DNA of 64,000 nt, from assembly GCA_017647785.1 (NCBI GenBank), contig JAGCJW010000038.1:62001-126000 (forward strand), written 5' to 3'. The position numbers and the translations under genes were made by a program. The notes under the pieces were generated by a model, which saw nothing but the letters and a program-made list of their open reading frames with translations, made no database searches and was not told where the DNA came from. Below, piece after piece: positions 52,325 through 63,700 of this stretch; position 1 is the stretch's first letter, and each line of letters begins with the position of its first letter. The stretch is from Bacteroidales bacterium. GTDB taxonomy: Bacteria; Bacteroidota; Bacteroidia; Bacteroidales; P3.

Positions 52325-52352
52325 AACGAGGGATTTTTGATATTCCCTCGTT
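52325..52352 (-). terminator. Terminator of the DUF4837 gene
   Basis: CGAGGGA (52327-52333) pairs with TCCCTCG (52344-52350), extended by two A-T pairs. On the minus strand an unbroken T run follows. It is 12 nt past the stop codon. Confidence 0.88.
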
Positions 52353-52363
52353 CATTCTTTGTT

Positions 52364-53392
52364 TTAGTTGTATTTTATTCCGTAAGCAACGGATTCTAAC
52401 TGCATGAGCTGATCTCGTTTTGATGTTTTAGGAGAATAAACAAAGCAGTCTATCATCACAAATCTCTCTCCATTGTTGTCTTTAAAGCAATAATTCACAA
52501 AAGGTCCTCCCATATAATCATTATATAATCGCCATAATCCTCTTGTTTCTATCGCTGTTATTTTACTTTCTCCTATTTGAACAGTATCTCTCATAAATCC
52601 AAATCTCTCTTCTGTCCCCATGTAACTACCTCTTGTTGGTCCTGGAATATATTTCTTAGCTAATGTATCTCTTAAAGCTATAATTTGTTCTTCATTAAAC
52701 TGTTCTTCATTTTTATAATCCATTGCGTAAACCATTATCCCAAAACTACAATCCTTTGGTTCTTTTCTTATCCATGCAAAGTTTTCTTCGTTTACTGCAA
52801 GATAAAACTCTTCACTCAATGTTAGGTGAAAGCCAAATTTTTGTTTTAACTTTTGAGTTATACTTGTATTCTCCAATTTCTTAAAGGCGGCATCAACTCT
52901 CTTATGCTCGTTTTCGTAGAATTGAGTTTTTATCACATCAGAAAATCTCTGCATTAAAGCAAAAAGAGAATCTCTATTATCAACAGAAAATTCAAAGTAA
53001 GCTTGAGGATAAGATTTATAGTCAATTTGTTTCTTCAACTTATTAGGATTTCCTGCTTTTATATCTATTATAATAATGTTTCTATGCTTTGTAAACATTT
53101 CAGAATTAAAGAAGCCTACAGGATTCATTTGAACAATATCAAATAAAGGTTCGGGTTGAGGCAACCAAGGGCAAGCCTGCATAAAGTATTTTCCTATAGA
53201 ATCTTTGATTTCACCTTTGTAAACCTCATCAGGTATAACTAAAATAGCCTCTAAAGTTTTACCTCCAGAAGAAGGTAAACCTTTTGAGTCAATTTCTGCT
53301 TGAGTTTTTTCTTTAGAACAAGACGTAATTACGACAGAAAATGTCAAAAACATCAAAATAATAGCTAAAAAACCTTTACTTTTCATACTCAT
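52364..53392 (-). CDS. DUF4837 family lipoprotein
   Basis: A 342-residue lipoprotein with a lipobox (VVITSC, Cys25), so it is attached to a membrane after signal peptidase II cleavage. The rest is a soluble domain matching DUF4837, a Bacteroidota family with segments ILVIPDEVYKGEI, MNPVGFFNSEMF and IETRGLWRLYNDYMGGPFVNY. No enzymatic residues can be named. It is transcribed divergently from prfA; a -7-like TAATTTTG (53426-53419) faces it. Confidence 0.85.
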   Translation of the reverse strand: MSMKSKGFLAIILMFLTFSVVITSCSKEKTQAEIDSKGLPSSGGKTLEAILVIPDEVYKGEIKDSIGKYFMQACPWLPQPEPLFDIVQMNPVGFFNSEMFTKHRNIIIIDIKAGNPNKLKKQIDYKSYPQAYFEFSVDNRDSLFALMQRFSDVIKTQFYENEHKRVDAAFKKLENTSITQKLKQKFGFHLTLSEEFYLAVNEENFAWIRKEPKDCSFGIMVYAMDYKNEEQFNEEQIIALRDTLAKKYIPGPTRGSYMGTEERFGFMRDTVQIGESKITAIETRGLWRLYNDYMGGPFVNYCFKDNNGERFVMIDCFVYSPKTSKRDQLMQLESVAYGIKYN

Positions 53393-53439
53393 TTATCAAA
53401 TTATTATTTAATTGACGGCAAAATTAAGAATTTCTTTCG

Positions 53440-53447
53440 TAACTTTG
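53440..53447 (+). promoter_or_regulatory. Likely -7 box of prfA
   Basis: TAACTTTG fits TAnnTTTG, 19 nt before the start codon. A TTG lies upstream, but at a spacing of 25 nt, longer than usual. Confidence 0.4.
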
Positions 53448-53466
53448 CACCTTAAAATCAATTTTT

Positions 53467-54537
53467 ATGTTAGAGAAATTAGAAGCCATAAACGAAAAAT
53501 TCCTTGAAATAGAAAATCAAATGAACGACCCTGAGGTAATGAACGACATGAAGCATTACGTCAAGTTAAGCAAAGATTATAAAGATTTACAACCTATCAT
53601 TGCAGCATACAAGGAATACAAAAACGTATTAGAGAATATAGACAACGCAAAATTCGTATTAAATAACGAAAAAGACGAAGAATTTAGAGATTTAGCAAAA
53701 GAAGAATTAAACGAATTAACTCTTAAAAGAGACACTATGGAAGATGATATTCGTTTAATGTTAATTCCTTCTGACCCACAAGACGGGAAAAATGCTATTT
53801 TCGAAATCAGAGCAGGTACAGGTGGAGACGAAGCAAGTATATTCGCAGGAGACCTTTACAGAATGTACACTAAATTCTTTGAGAAGAAAGGCTGGAAAGT
53901 TGAAGTTGTGGATTTCACAGAAGGAACTGTTGGAGGATACAAAGAAGTTGTGCTTAACGTATCTGGAGAAGGTGTTTACGGACAAATGAAATACGAATCA
54001 GGAGTTCACCGCGTACAAAGAGTTCCACAAACTGAAACACAAGGACGTGTACATACATCTGCAGCATCAGTAGTTGTACTTCCTGAAGCAGAAGAATTTG
54101 ATGTAGAATTAAAAATGAGTGATATCAGAAAAGATACATTCTGTTCTTCAGGTCCAGGAGGGCAATCTGTAAATACAACTTACTCTGCAATTCGTTTAAC
54201 TCACATTCCAACAGGAATAGTTGTATCATGCCAAGATCAAAAATCGCAAATCAAAAACTTTGATAAAGCATTAGTAGTATTACGTTCACGTTTATTTGAA
54301 TTGGAATACAATAAATACCTTGAAGAAATCTCATCTAAAAGAAAAACAATGGTATCAACAGGCGACCGTTCTGCAAAAATCAGAACTTATAACTATCCTC
54401 AATCAAGAGTAACTGACCATAGAATTAACTGGACAATGTATAACTTACCTGTATTTATGGACGGAGATATTCAAGACGTATTAGACGCACTTCAACTTGC
54501 AGAAAACGCAGAACGACTAAAAGAAGCAGTAAGTTAA
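53467..54537 (+). CDS. prfA: Peptide chain release factor 1
   Basis: RF1 ends translation at UAA and UAG codons. The protein is 356 residues, the usual length. The anticodon-mimic tripeptide is PQT at 187-189 (RF1 has PxT, RF2 has SPF), and the peptidyl-tRNA hydrolysis motif GGQ is at 231-233 in [11 protein letters not shown]. Being in-frame without a shift also fits RF1 rather than RF2. It is followed by porZ after 79 nt. Confidence 0.97.
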   Translation: MLEKLEAINEKFLEIENQMNDPEVMNDMKHYVKLSKDYKDLQPIIAAYKEYKNVLENIDNAKFVLNNEKDEEFRDLAKEELNELTLKRDTMEDDIRLMLIPSDPQDGKNAIFEIRAGTGGDEASIFAGDLYRMYTKFFEKKGWKVEVVDFTEGTVGGYKEVVLNVSGEGVYGQMKYESGVHRVQRVPQTETQGRVHTSAASVVVLPEAEEFDVELKMSDIRKDTFCSSGPGGQSVNTTYSAIRLTHIPTGIVVSCQDQKSQIKNFDKALVVLRSRLFELEYNKYLEEISSKRKTMVSTGDRSAKIRTYNYPQSRVTDHRINWTMYNLPVFMDGDIQDVLDALQLAENAERLKEAVS

Positions 54538-54616
54538 TAAAATACTTAGCAATCATAATAATGAAGAAGAATCTGTCGTTTTCTAATTTACAAAGTTAAA
54601 ATACAATATATTAAAT

Positions 54617-56965
54617 ATGACAAAACACAGATTCTTCTTATTTTTTTTACTTTTTGTAAGCACACTTTCTTTAAATGCGCAATATAGTAATTCAATTTTA
54701 GGTCAATGGAGAGACCATCTATCATATTATTCAACTAATTCCGTAAATAAAACCGATAATAAAATATTAGTAGGTTCTGAATCCTCTCTTTTTTATTACA
54801 ATCCAATAACTAATGAATGCGAACGTTTCTCAAAAGTTAATGGACTATCAGATGCAGGAGTTATACTTACAGCCTACGACCCCAAAACAAAAACAACTAT
54901 AATCACTTACGAAAATTCAAATATTGATATTGTACAAAATGGAAAAGTGTACAATATTTCAGATATTAGAATAAGAAGTATTGAAGGTAGCAAGGAAATT
55001 AATTCCATATATTTTAATAATGCAAAAGCATACCTTTCTTGTGGATTTGGGATAGTTGTATTAGACCTTGTAAGGAATGAAATTTATGATACTTACTATG
55101 TTGGAGAAAATAGTTCAAAAATAGAAGTCAATGATGTAGCAATAAATGACACATCTATATTTGCGGCAACCGTGAATGGATTGTTATACGCACCTAAAAA
55201 TAGCACTGCACTTGCAGCAAGCCAAACATGGAAACAAGTACCTAACATAGCAAATAGAGGAGTAAGCAATACAGAGATAGCAAGTTTGCTTTCTCTTAGC
55301 AATGGGAAATTATTAATTAGCTTACCTATTCCAAATTCTACTTGGAGTGACACATACACTTTTGACGGAGAAAATTGGGAAACTATCTTTGAAAATGAAT
55401 ACATCAAATCCCTAAGACTTTCCGAAGGCAAATTAATAAAGATTGCTTATAGAAGCATGAATATTTATGATGTAAACAATTTAACAAATGGTGGAGAAAT
55501 ATATCATTTAAGTGATGAATGGAATCCTGTTCACGGAATTAATTTAGATATAAACGATGCAATAATAGACGAAAATGACCTTTGGTTAGCTCATGAAACT
55601 AAAGGACTAATTCGTATTCAAAATTACAGACAAGGAACTCATCAAAAAAGCGAACACTTCCCAGATGGGCCAAAAAGCAATCATATTTACACAATCACAG
55701 CCTCAGAAGATGGAAAAATATATATTGCACCAGGAGGAAAAACCATACAAAATGCACCTCATGGTCTGTCTTCCGACATTTATACCTTTGACGGCTGGTG
55801 GTGGCAATCTCTTTCAGAGGTAGATGGACAAGATACTATTAAAGACCTTCTTAACGTCAGCATAGACCCTAACGACCCTACACATTTAATGGCATCTTCT
55901 TGGTGGAATGGGGTTATAGAAATAAAAGATAATAAGATAATCAACGTCTATAATCACTCAAACACAGATAGCGTAATTCAACGACATCCTTATTGTTATA
56001 GAATAGCATCAGTTCAATATGATGCTTCTGGAAATTTATTAATTGCAAACTCATTGGTAGAAAATGGTCTTTGTTATTTGAATTACCATAATGAATGGGG
56101 AGCATTTGAAACCTACTCATTCGTTGGAGAAAACGAAATATTAGGAATGTGTTTAGACAAATTCTATCACTACAAATTCTTATGGACAAGTAACAATAAG
56201 ATATTAGTGATGAACAATTATGGAGATAAAATAATACTTGACCCTAATAAAGGTGCTTTAGACGAATCCACAAAAGTAAATTGTATAGTGCAAGATATGG
56301 ACGGAGAAATATGGATAGGAACAGATAAAGGAATAAAAGTTGCATACGGAATAGAGAACGTTTTCGAAACAAGTGATGGTTTCTATTCTAATACAGAATG
56401 TAACAACATTATATATCAAGAAAACGGCATTGCACAATACTTACTTAACTTTGAAAACATAACATGTATAATGATTGACGGAGGAAATAGAAAATGGGTA
56501 GGAACAGAACGAAATGGCATTTATGTTCTTTCTGCAACAGGAGGAGAACAAATACATCATTTCACAGCGGAAAACAGTCCTTTAATTTCTAATCGTATCA
56601 TAAGCATGGCGCAAAACGGCGTAACAGGGGAAGTATTTATTGGAACCGACAGAGGCCTTATTTCATATAAAACAGATGCTATTCAAGGTTCATTAGAAAG
56701 TGGTAAACTTACAGCATATCCAAACCCATTAAGACCTCATCATAGTGGCACAATAGCTATAAAAGGTTTTGTAACTGATTCAGACGTTAGAATAACTGAT
56801 ATAGCCGGAAATAGTGTTGCTCATTTAAAATCTGTAGGTGGACAAGCCGTTTGGGACGGAAGAAACTTCAAAGGAGAAAAAGTTGCTTCTGGAGTTTATC
56901 TTATCTTTTCATCAGCAAAAGAAGGTAAAGAAACAGCAAGTGGTAAAGTACTCATCATAAGATAA
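54617..56965 (+). CDS. porZ: Type IX secretion system protein PorZ
   Basis: PorZ is part of the cell-surface attachment complex of the T9SS (with PorU, PorV and PorQ) and delivers anionic lipopolysaccharide to the sortase. The 782-residue protein has a signal peptide (MTKHRFFLFFLLFVSTLSLNAQ), two beta-propeller regions (GQWRDHLSYYSTN start; propeller motifs such as DGEIWIGTDKGIKV and NRKWVGTERNGIYVL) and a C-terminal sorting-like domain (AYPNPLRPHHSGTIAI ... KVASGVYLIF). Length and layout equal the Porphyromonas gingivalis protein. It lies 1 nt before recO, the usual pair in Bacteroidota. This supports T9SS activity for the cargo proteins in the window. Confidence 0.9.
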   Translation: MTKHRFFLFFLLFVSTLSLNAQYSNSILGQWRDHLSYYSTNSVNKTDNKILVGSESSLFYYNPITNECERFSKVNGLSDAGVILTAYDPKTKTTIITYENSNIDIVQNGKVYNISDIRIRSIEGSKEINSIYFNNAKAYLSCGFGIVVLDLVRNEIYDTYYVGENSSKIEVNDVAINDTSIFAATVNGLLYAPKNSTALAASQTWKQVPNIANRGVSNTEIASLLSLSNGKLLISLPIPNSTWSDTYTFDGENWETIFENEYIKSLRLSEGKLIKIAYRSMNIYDVNNLTNGGEIYHLSDEWNPVHGINLDINDAIIDENDLWLAHETKGLIRIQNYRQGTHQKSEHFPDGPKSNHIYTITASEDGKIYIAPGGKTIQNAPHGLSSDIYTFDGWWWQSLSEVDGQDTIKDLLNVSIDPNDPTHLMASSWWNGVIEIKDNKIINVYNHSNTDSVIQRHPYCYRIASVQYDASGNLLIANSLVENGLCYLNYHNEWGAFETYSFVGENEILGMCLDKFYHYKFLWTSNNKILVMNNYGDKIILDPNKGALDESTKVNCIVQDMDGEIWIGTDKGIKVAYGIENVFETSDGFYSNTECNNIIYQENGIAQYLLNFENITCIMIDGGNRKWVGTERNGIYVLSATGGEQIHHFTAENSPLISNRIISMAQNGVTGEVFIGTDRGLISYKTDAIQGSLESGKLTAYPNPLRPHHSGTIAIKGFVTDSDVRITDIAGNSVAHLKSVGGQAVWDGRNFKGEKVASGVYLIFSSAKEGKETASGKVLIIR

Positions 56966-56966
56966 A

Positions 56967-57692
56967 ATGCCTCATTACTGCCAAAAAGCCATAGTCCTTT
57001 CAGCAATACCTTATTCAGAATCGAGTTTAATCTGTAAACTTTACACAGAAGAATTTGGTTTAAAATCATATATTGTTCGTTCTGCTAAGAAAAAAGGCTC
57101 TAAAACTCCAACTCAACACTTTCAATCTTTGAACATAATTGAGTTTGAAGCATACAACAATAGTCAATCTAAACTAGAAGGCATAAAGTCTTCATCATTA
57201 ATTTCTGAAAACATATCTATTAGCTTCAGTATCATAAAGAACTCTCTTACTTTCTTTATAGCAGAGATTATAAACCTATCTTTAAAAGAACACAACCCTA
57301 ATAAAGAACTTTTTGACTTCCTTTATGCTCAAATAATCAAACTAAAAAACTCTAACGATGTGGATTTAGCAGAATTTCACTTAAATTTCATGCTTCTATT
57401 CGCTGACTTATTAGGGCTATCCCCTATGAATAACTATTCAAACGAAAATCCGTTTTTCAATCCTATTGCAGGAAAATTCACAAACAATAAAGACATACAA
57501 TCATTCAATATAGAACAATCATTAATGTTGCATAGACTTATGCAAAACTACAAAGCAAACTCCTCTTGTAGAATATGCAACAACAAAATTCAAAGGAATA
57601 TCCTATTAGATGGCCTTATAGTTTTTTACACTATTCATATCACAAACAATCAAACAATCAAATCCCATAAGATATTAAGTACCATATTATAA
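56967..57692 (+). CDS. recO: DNA repair protein RecO
   Basis: RecO loads RecA onto single-stranded DNA coated by SSB, in the RecFOR recombination pathway. The 241-residue protein has an N-terminal OB-fold region (KAIVLSAIPYSESSLICKLYTEEFGL), the LLGLSPM segment and a cysteine pair near the C-terminus (CRICNNKI), as in the family. It starts directly after the porZ stop codon, so coupling is likely. A hairpin follows at 57698-57744. Confidence 0.92.
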   Translation: MPHYCQKAIVLSAIPYSESSLICKLYTEEFGLKSYIVRSAKKKGSKTPTQHFQSLNIIEFEAYNNSQSKLEGIKSSSLISENISISFSIIKNSLTFFIAEIINLSLKEHNPNKELFDFLYAQIIKLKNSNDVDLAEFHLNFMLLFADLLGLSPMNNYSNENPFFNPIAGKFTNNKDIQSFNIEQSLMLHRLMQNYKANSSCRICNNKIQRNILLDGLIVFYTIHITNNQTIKSHKILSTIL

Positions 57693-57697
57693 TGAAA

Positions 57698-57744
57698 TCA
57701 AGAATCATTTTTCTGAATCTTTAAATCAAAAAAATGATTCTTGA
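57698..57744. terminator. Terminator between recO and the adhesin gene
   Basis: A perfect 15-bp stem (57698-57712 with 57730-57744) has a 17-nt loop between convergent genes, so it can act in both directions. The loop itself is AT-rich and there is no long T run. Confidence 0.7.
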
Positions 57745-57780
57745 AAAGAAATAACTAAATCTTAGTTTTAATTTAGAGCT

Positions 57781-60700
57781 TTATTCAACTATCAATTTTT
57801 GAGTACTAATTGTTTCACCAGCTACAATTCTAACATAATAAACTCCACTTGACATTGCACTTAAATCTAATATGTATTTACTTGCATTTGCTTTCATTAT
57901 TGCCTTACTTACAATTCTTCCTTGCAAATCAGTAATAATGATTTTCGCATCTGTATTTAAACCTTCAATACATAGACTTGCTTGTTTGTGAGATGGGTTT
58001 GGATAAATATATGCTTTTATTGTATTTGTAATAGTTTCATTCAATCCCAACAGAGTAAAAGATTTCACTTCTCCATAAGCAATACCTGCTTCGTTTGCAA
58101 TATACGCTTTAAAGAAATAAGTCTCTCCTTCTACAAGATTATTAACAATGGCATTGAATGTAGGATTTACATTTTCTACAACAATATTTTGAACACCCTC
58201 ATCTTCTAATTGAAAATCTGCTATTGTAGATAGAGCAAAGCCAAGCGTAAAGTTATCAGAATCTCCTGAATTTACCAATATTCCATTTAAAGTAGCAGAT
58301 GTATTAGTTATCTGTGTTGCAGACTGTGTTGTTACTTCCCCTAATACAACACCTTCAGTTGTTGTAAAACTTATTGCTATCCAAGCCGATTGTTCTACTT
58401 CACATATAGACCTTACCTCTACTATGTACTGTGTTGTAGGAGTTAATCCTGTAAGAATTTTGCTTGTACTTGTAAGCACTTCTGCTTCTCCCCCATTTAT
58501 CTTCAATTCATAAGTGTCTGTTGAACCTTGCCAACTAACTTCTGCAGTAGTCGATGAGATATTTGTTGCACTTAATTCTATTGGAGCTTCACAAGGCTCT
58601 ACCTCTTCTATGATTGGACCTATATATAAGTTATCTATGTACAAATTATTATCGCCATTATAAACAGTACTTTCTCCATAGAATCCTATCTTTATCAATC
58701 CTGATAAAGGAACCTCAAAATCATCTTGAAGCAAATAAGTAATCCTTGTAAAGGAAGTATCATTAAAATCAGAGAAATTATGTTCCGTATCATCGTCTGC
58801 ATCTGTAAATATCATAGCATTTTCTCTAGACCAAGTCAATCCTCCATCTATTGAAACAACTATAGCAAACACATCATCTGGTGCTGGTTGTGGTTCATCG
58901 TCTGAAACAGAGTATGACCTCAAAGCTACATCTAAAGATAATTGATAAAGATTTCCACTATTGCCCAAGTCTATTTGAGGACTTATTAGCCAATGCTGTC
59001 TAGCATTATCTCCATAAATATTGATTTTCATCTTTGAGGTAGAATTATCTCCAAGCTCATCATTTGATTGGAACCAATATTGCTCATTATTTATAAAGGT
59101 AACATTTTCTGTTAATAATCCTCTAGCCGTATTCCAACAAATATTCCTTGCAACATCTGTATCAAACGTTTCCTCATAAGGAATTTGTATTAAAGGACAT
59201 TCCGTAGTAAATGTAATTTTTCTTGAATGAGCAGATTCTGTTTCTCCACAATCTGCAGTCACATACAAACTATAAGTTGTAGAAGGTAATAAGTTATTCA
59301 ACTCTACAGATAAGTCACTAACAGATACTGAAGAATAAGTACTTGCACCTAATGGTTTATAATACACATTCCATTGATTATGATTTGCATCTGCATCTTC
59401 CCATAAAATTATTGCACTATTACCTATTATTTCTGCAACTTCAGGTACAGATGTAGGAGGAGTACATGTTGTAGTATATAAAGACACATTGTCTATTGCT
59501 GCAGGTATTAGAGTATCTTGTTCAGAAGTATATCCCCATGTCAAAAATACCAAACGCTTATCTCCTCTTATATTATCCAAAAATATCTTTTCATTTTGCC
59601 AAGAGTCAGAAGCATAAAGCAATGTTACTCTTTCTTCTTCCGCTGGAAAAGCATTTGTCGGAGGAGTATCGTATGTTGTTAAATAAACTGCAAGTCCTGT
59701 ATTAACAACTTCCCCTGTTGAACGTCCTCTAACTTTCCAATCAAAAGACAATTCAAACAAATCATCTGTTTCACCAAATGAAAAATCTTTCCATATATAA
59801 GAATAAGTTATGTTTGATGAAGATTCAGCAGAATAAGTCAAACCATTATCCGAAGAAATATAAGCTGCAGAAGGAGTATTTGTTGAGGTAGCATTTCCTA
59901 TTGTCCAAATATTATTTGTTTCGTTCTGTGTAGTATGCCAAGTGCTTGCATCAACTGTATCATTAAACGATGTTGAGTAAGGAATTGAAGCTCCAGATTC
60001 TTTTGTTGTAAATCTTGCTATTGCCCAAGGAGAAACAATAGAGTTACCACATACACTTCTTACTCCAAAAATATAATCTGTTGTAGGCAATAAGCCACTC
60101 ACATCTATATTCTCTGTAGTTGAAATAACTATAGGAGTTATCGTATTAAGCAATTCTTCATCTGTTCCTGCTACTACTACATATTCCCAAGTTGTTGCAC
60201 TTCCCCATGTTTTGAAACATGCTTCTGCAGCAGTTGATGTAATTCTTGAAATTTCTATTCCATAAGGCATTTGACACTCGCTCCATTCCTCAATAGATAT
60301 ATCATCAATAAAGATTATGTTGTTTAAATTATAAGCAGAAGTCTCTCCATAAAAGGCAAATCTTACCTCACCTCTTAAAGCTTGATTATTTACATCAACT
60401 AACTTATATGCATATCTTGTCATTTGATTATTTAAATCAGAAAAATTATGAGCTAAATCAGCATCTCCATCAGCAAATATTATACTATTATTAATATTCC
60501 AAGTTTCACCAGCATCAGTAGAAACCAATACAACAATCTTATTACTTGAACTTAAATTCTCATTTCTTGCTCCTAAATCAAAAGCTATTTGCTTTATACT
60601 TGAACCATCACCCAAATCAATTATTGGAGACATTGCCCAATGATTTCTTGTTGCTGAAGACAAATCTAATTTTAAAAAACTTGAAGCCTGATTTCCCATG

Positions 60701-63700
60701 TTTTCATTCTCTATTTTCCAAGTATTAGATATAGAAGTAAGTTGAGATGTTGTCGTTGTACCACTTTGAGAAAGATTTCCAGAATAAATATCCCAACAAG
60801 AAGGAGAAGCCAATACATTAGTTTCAAAATTTTCAAACCAAGGCGCTTCAACTATTACACAAGGAGTAGTTATAGTCTGAAGTTCTGAATAAGAAATTTC
60901 AGTATTTGAACACATTACTCCTATTTGAAAATCATAAATTGTTTGATATTCTATTCCTTCAGTTATAGTATAAGGGAAACTATTTTCAGTTAAATTTTCT
61001 ATTTCTATATAGTCTGTAGATTGATTTGCTTTATATCTAATACTATAATAAATTCCTTCGTTAATTTCATCATTAATATCTACAGTTATTGTAGGACTAA
61101 TTGTATCTACAAAGTTAAGAGACATATTCACATTTGAAGAACAACTACGAGAGGTTAGCTGAATATTATCTATAATTCCTGCAGGTTGAGTTCCTAAAAT
61201 ATGGTCATTTTTCCATCTAAACACCAAATCATAAACACCTAAATAAGAATTTGATAAAGCTTTTCTATAAGTTTTCCATTCAGCACTTCCTGACAAATAT
61301 GTATTTCCATTATATGATATTATATTATAAACTTCGTTAAGAGTATCTCCCTGAGGAATTAAATAAACTGATAAATTATCATACTCTCCTTCCCCTTCAC
61401 ATTTCCAATCAAAAGAAAGCTCAAATTCTGCAGATGGAGCAAAAGACACAGGAAATGAAGCAAAGGACTCTGCTACTATAGTTTTATTATATGTAGCTGT
61501 TGCTCCATTATCTTGAGAAACATACAAAGCTTTACCATTAATAGATGTAGATGTATTGTTTTCTGCATTTCCAACACCCCAAGGATTTGTTGTTCCTGTA
61601 AAAGTCATTATTGGTGTTGTTTCGGTAGTATCAAAGTCCATTGAAATAGGTAATGAATAAGCAAAAGGTATAGTTTTTATAATAGGACTTGTCCATTCCC
61701 CTCCACAGTTTTGCTTTACTGCAAAAGCGTAAGTTGTTCCCGTTGTCAATCCTTCTACTATAAAAGGAAGCTCATAATTAGCAGGTATTGTTAATGTAGT
61801 AGCATTATTTATATTAAATACACTATCCACTCCTATTGGTGCATAAGCAAGTATTACACCCGCTTGAGAAATATTTCCAGTGTTATAAGACACTAAAGCC
61901 GATTGTGAAGCAGGTCTTACAGTGAAGCCATAAACATCTGGACAAGCAGGTATTGAACTTATAGAAAAGTCATCTACATAAAACGATTGCGAAGCTTCTC
62001 TAATCACTAAAGCTATACGAACATCTCCTACATAAGAGTTTAGTAAAGCTTCTGCTGTTTCCCATTCGTCAATACTTGCATTTGCAGTATTAAAACTTGT
62101 AAGCAAAATAAAGTTTGCAGTATCCGACATTGATGAATAAGAAAATGAACTATCAAGAATATAAACATCAATTTTCGGAAGATTAACAGAACTATTAGGC
62201 AATCTATATTTGAAATTCAAACGTTCATTTCCTGTTAATTCAAAAACAGGACTTATTATCCATTCTGAAAAACCTGAAGATGTAGAAGCAGTTGTCCCTA
62301 CAAAACTTAAAGCAGGAGAATTATTGACTCCTTCATTAGAAGCAGAAGACCAATAATAAGCTCCATTGCTTTTAACATTAAACCAACAATTAGGCGCAGG
62401 TCTATTTCCCATAAACACATCAGGAGAGTCAATAAAAGAATAGAAGTTTTCTATATACGGAAATTCACTTATAGGATTACACAATGTATACCTTATATAA
62501 GTATCAGAAACAAATGCTTGCTCTGATTCACCACAAATAGCTTTTACTCTAAACTCTACATTTGAAGCATATGACAAATCACCAAACTCAATAGGACTTG
62601 TGCTTTGCACATTATTCCAAACAGTATCTCCAACATATCTATACTCTACCAAGTATTCTGCATTATCATTCAAAGAATCCACTACATCAATTCTCATAGC
62701 AACGGATTCTCCTTCATCTTGCATTGTTACATTAAAGTTATTAACTCTTGCACATGGGGTAGAAAATATACTAATATTGTCAATAGCAGCAGGAGGATTT
62801 ACTCCTCCTGCATTATCATTTCGCCAAGAAAAAACCAATTTATAACTTCCCTCTTCCAAATCATTAGGGAATGGAATACTTACTCTTTTCCATTGATTAT
62901 TAGTTGAAAAATCTTGATAAATCACACGATTTATTCCAGATTCATCAAAAGGAGATAATAATATCATTAAATAATCATAGGTGTTTTCACCAACTGATTT
63001 ATAATCAAAAGTAAGTCCATAATAATTACCTTGTTCTGCATGCATTAAAACATAAGCATCAGCAACAGAAGTCGTTGATGTGCTATATGAATTTGTTGTT
63101 CCATTAGTACTACTTATATATAAAGCATTCCCTGTTGTTAATTCCCCGTCTTCATTAAAAGTATTATTAACTGCAGAACCTATATACCATTTATTAACAT
63201 TAGGATTATCAAAATACCAATTTGAAACCATTGATAAATTATCAAAATTCTGTTCATAAGGTATTGAAATAAAATTATCCTCTGTTGCAAGCGTCTCAAA
63301 ATCTTTAACAACTTCCGAACTAATTCCACTACTGCATATACTCCAAATCTTAACTTGATATCTTGTATATGAGTCAAGCCCCGTTAAAGTATAAGAATTA
63401 GCACTTATATTTTCACTTACCAATTCCCAGTCTTCTTCTGTCACTTTTTTATATGCAAGACCAAATAAAGCAGAAGCTTCATCAGCAGGAATCCAACTTA
63501 CTATTGCTGTTTCATACCCCATTGTTTCAGAAGCAATTTGTACATTAGAAGGTGGATAACAAAACTCTCCTAATTCTCCATATTCTATTTTAATTACAGG
63601 ACGCTCATCTCTATAACCCGATTGTGGAGTAAGAACGCTATTTATTGTATATGATTGAGCGTCATTAAAAGTAGATAAAACAGAGTTTGGTTCTGTGCTT

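Larger units (their letters stand above)
51987..52363. other. Non-coding spacer with promoter, 21-bp array and dyads
   Basis: No gene was found. The stretch holds the mce promoter (52035-52065), an A/T-rich stretch to about 52160, four 21-bp repeats (52165-52248), the TACCAC/GTGGTA dyads (52245-52301) and a terminator (52325-52352). Confidence 0.8.
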
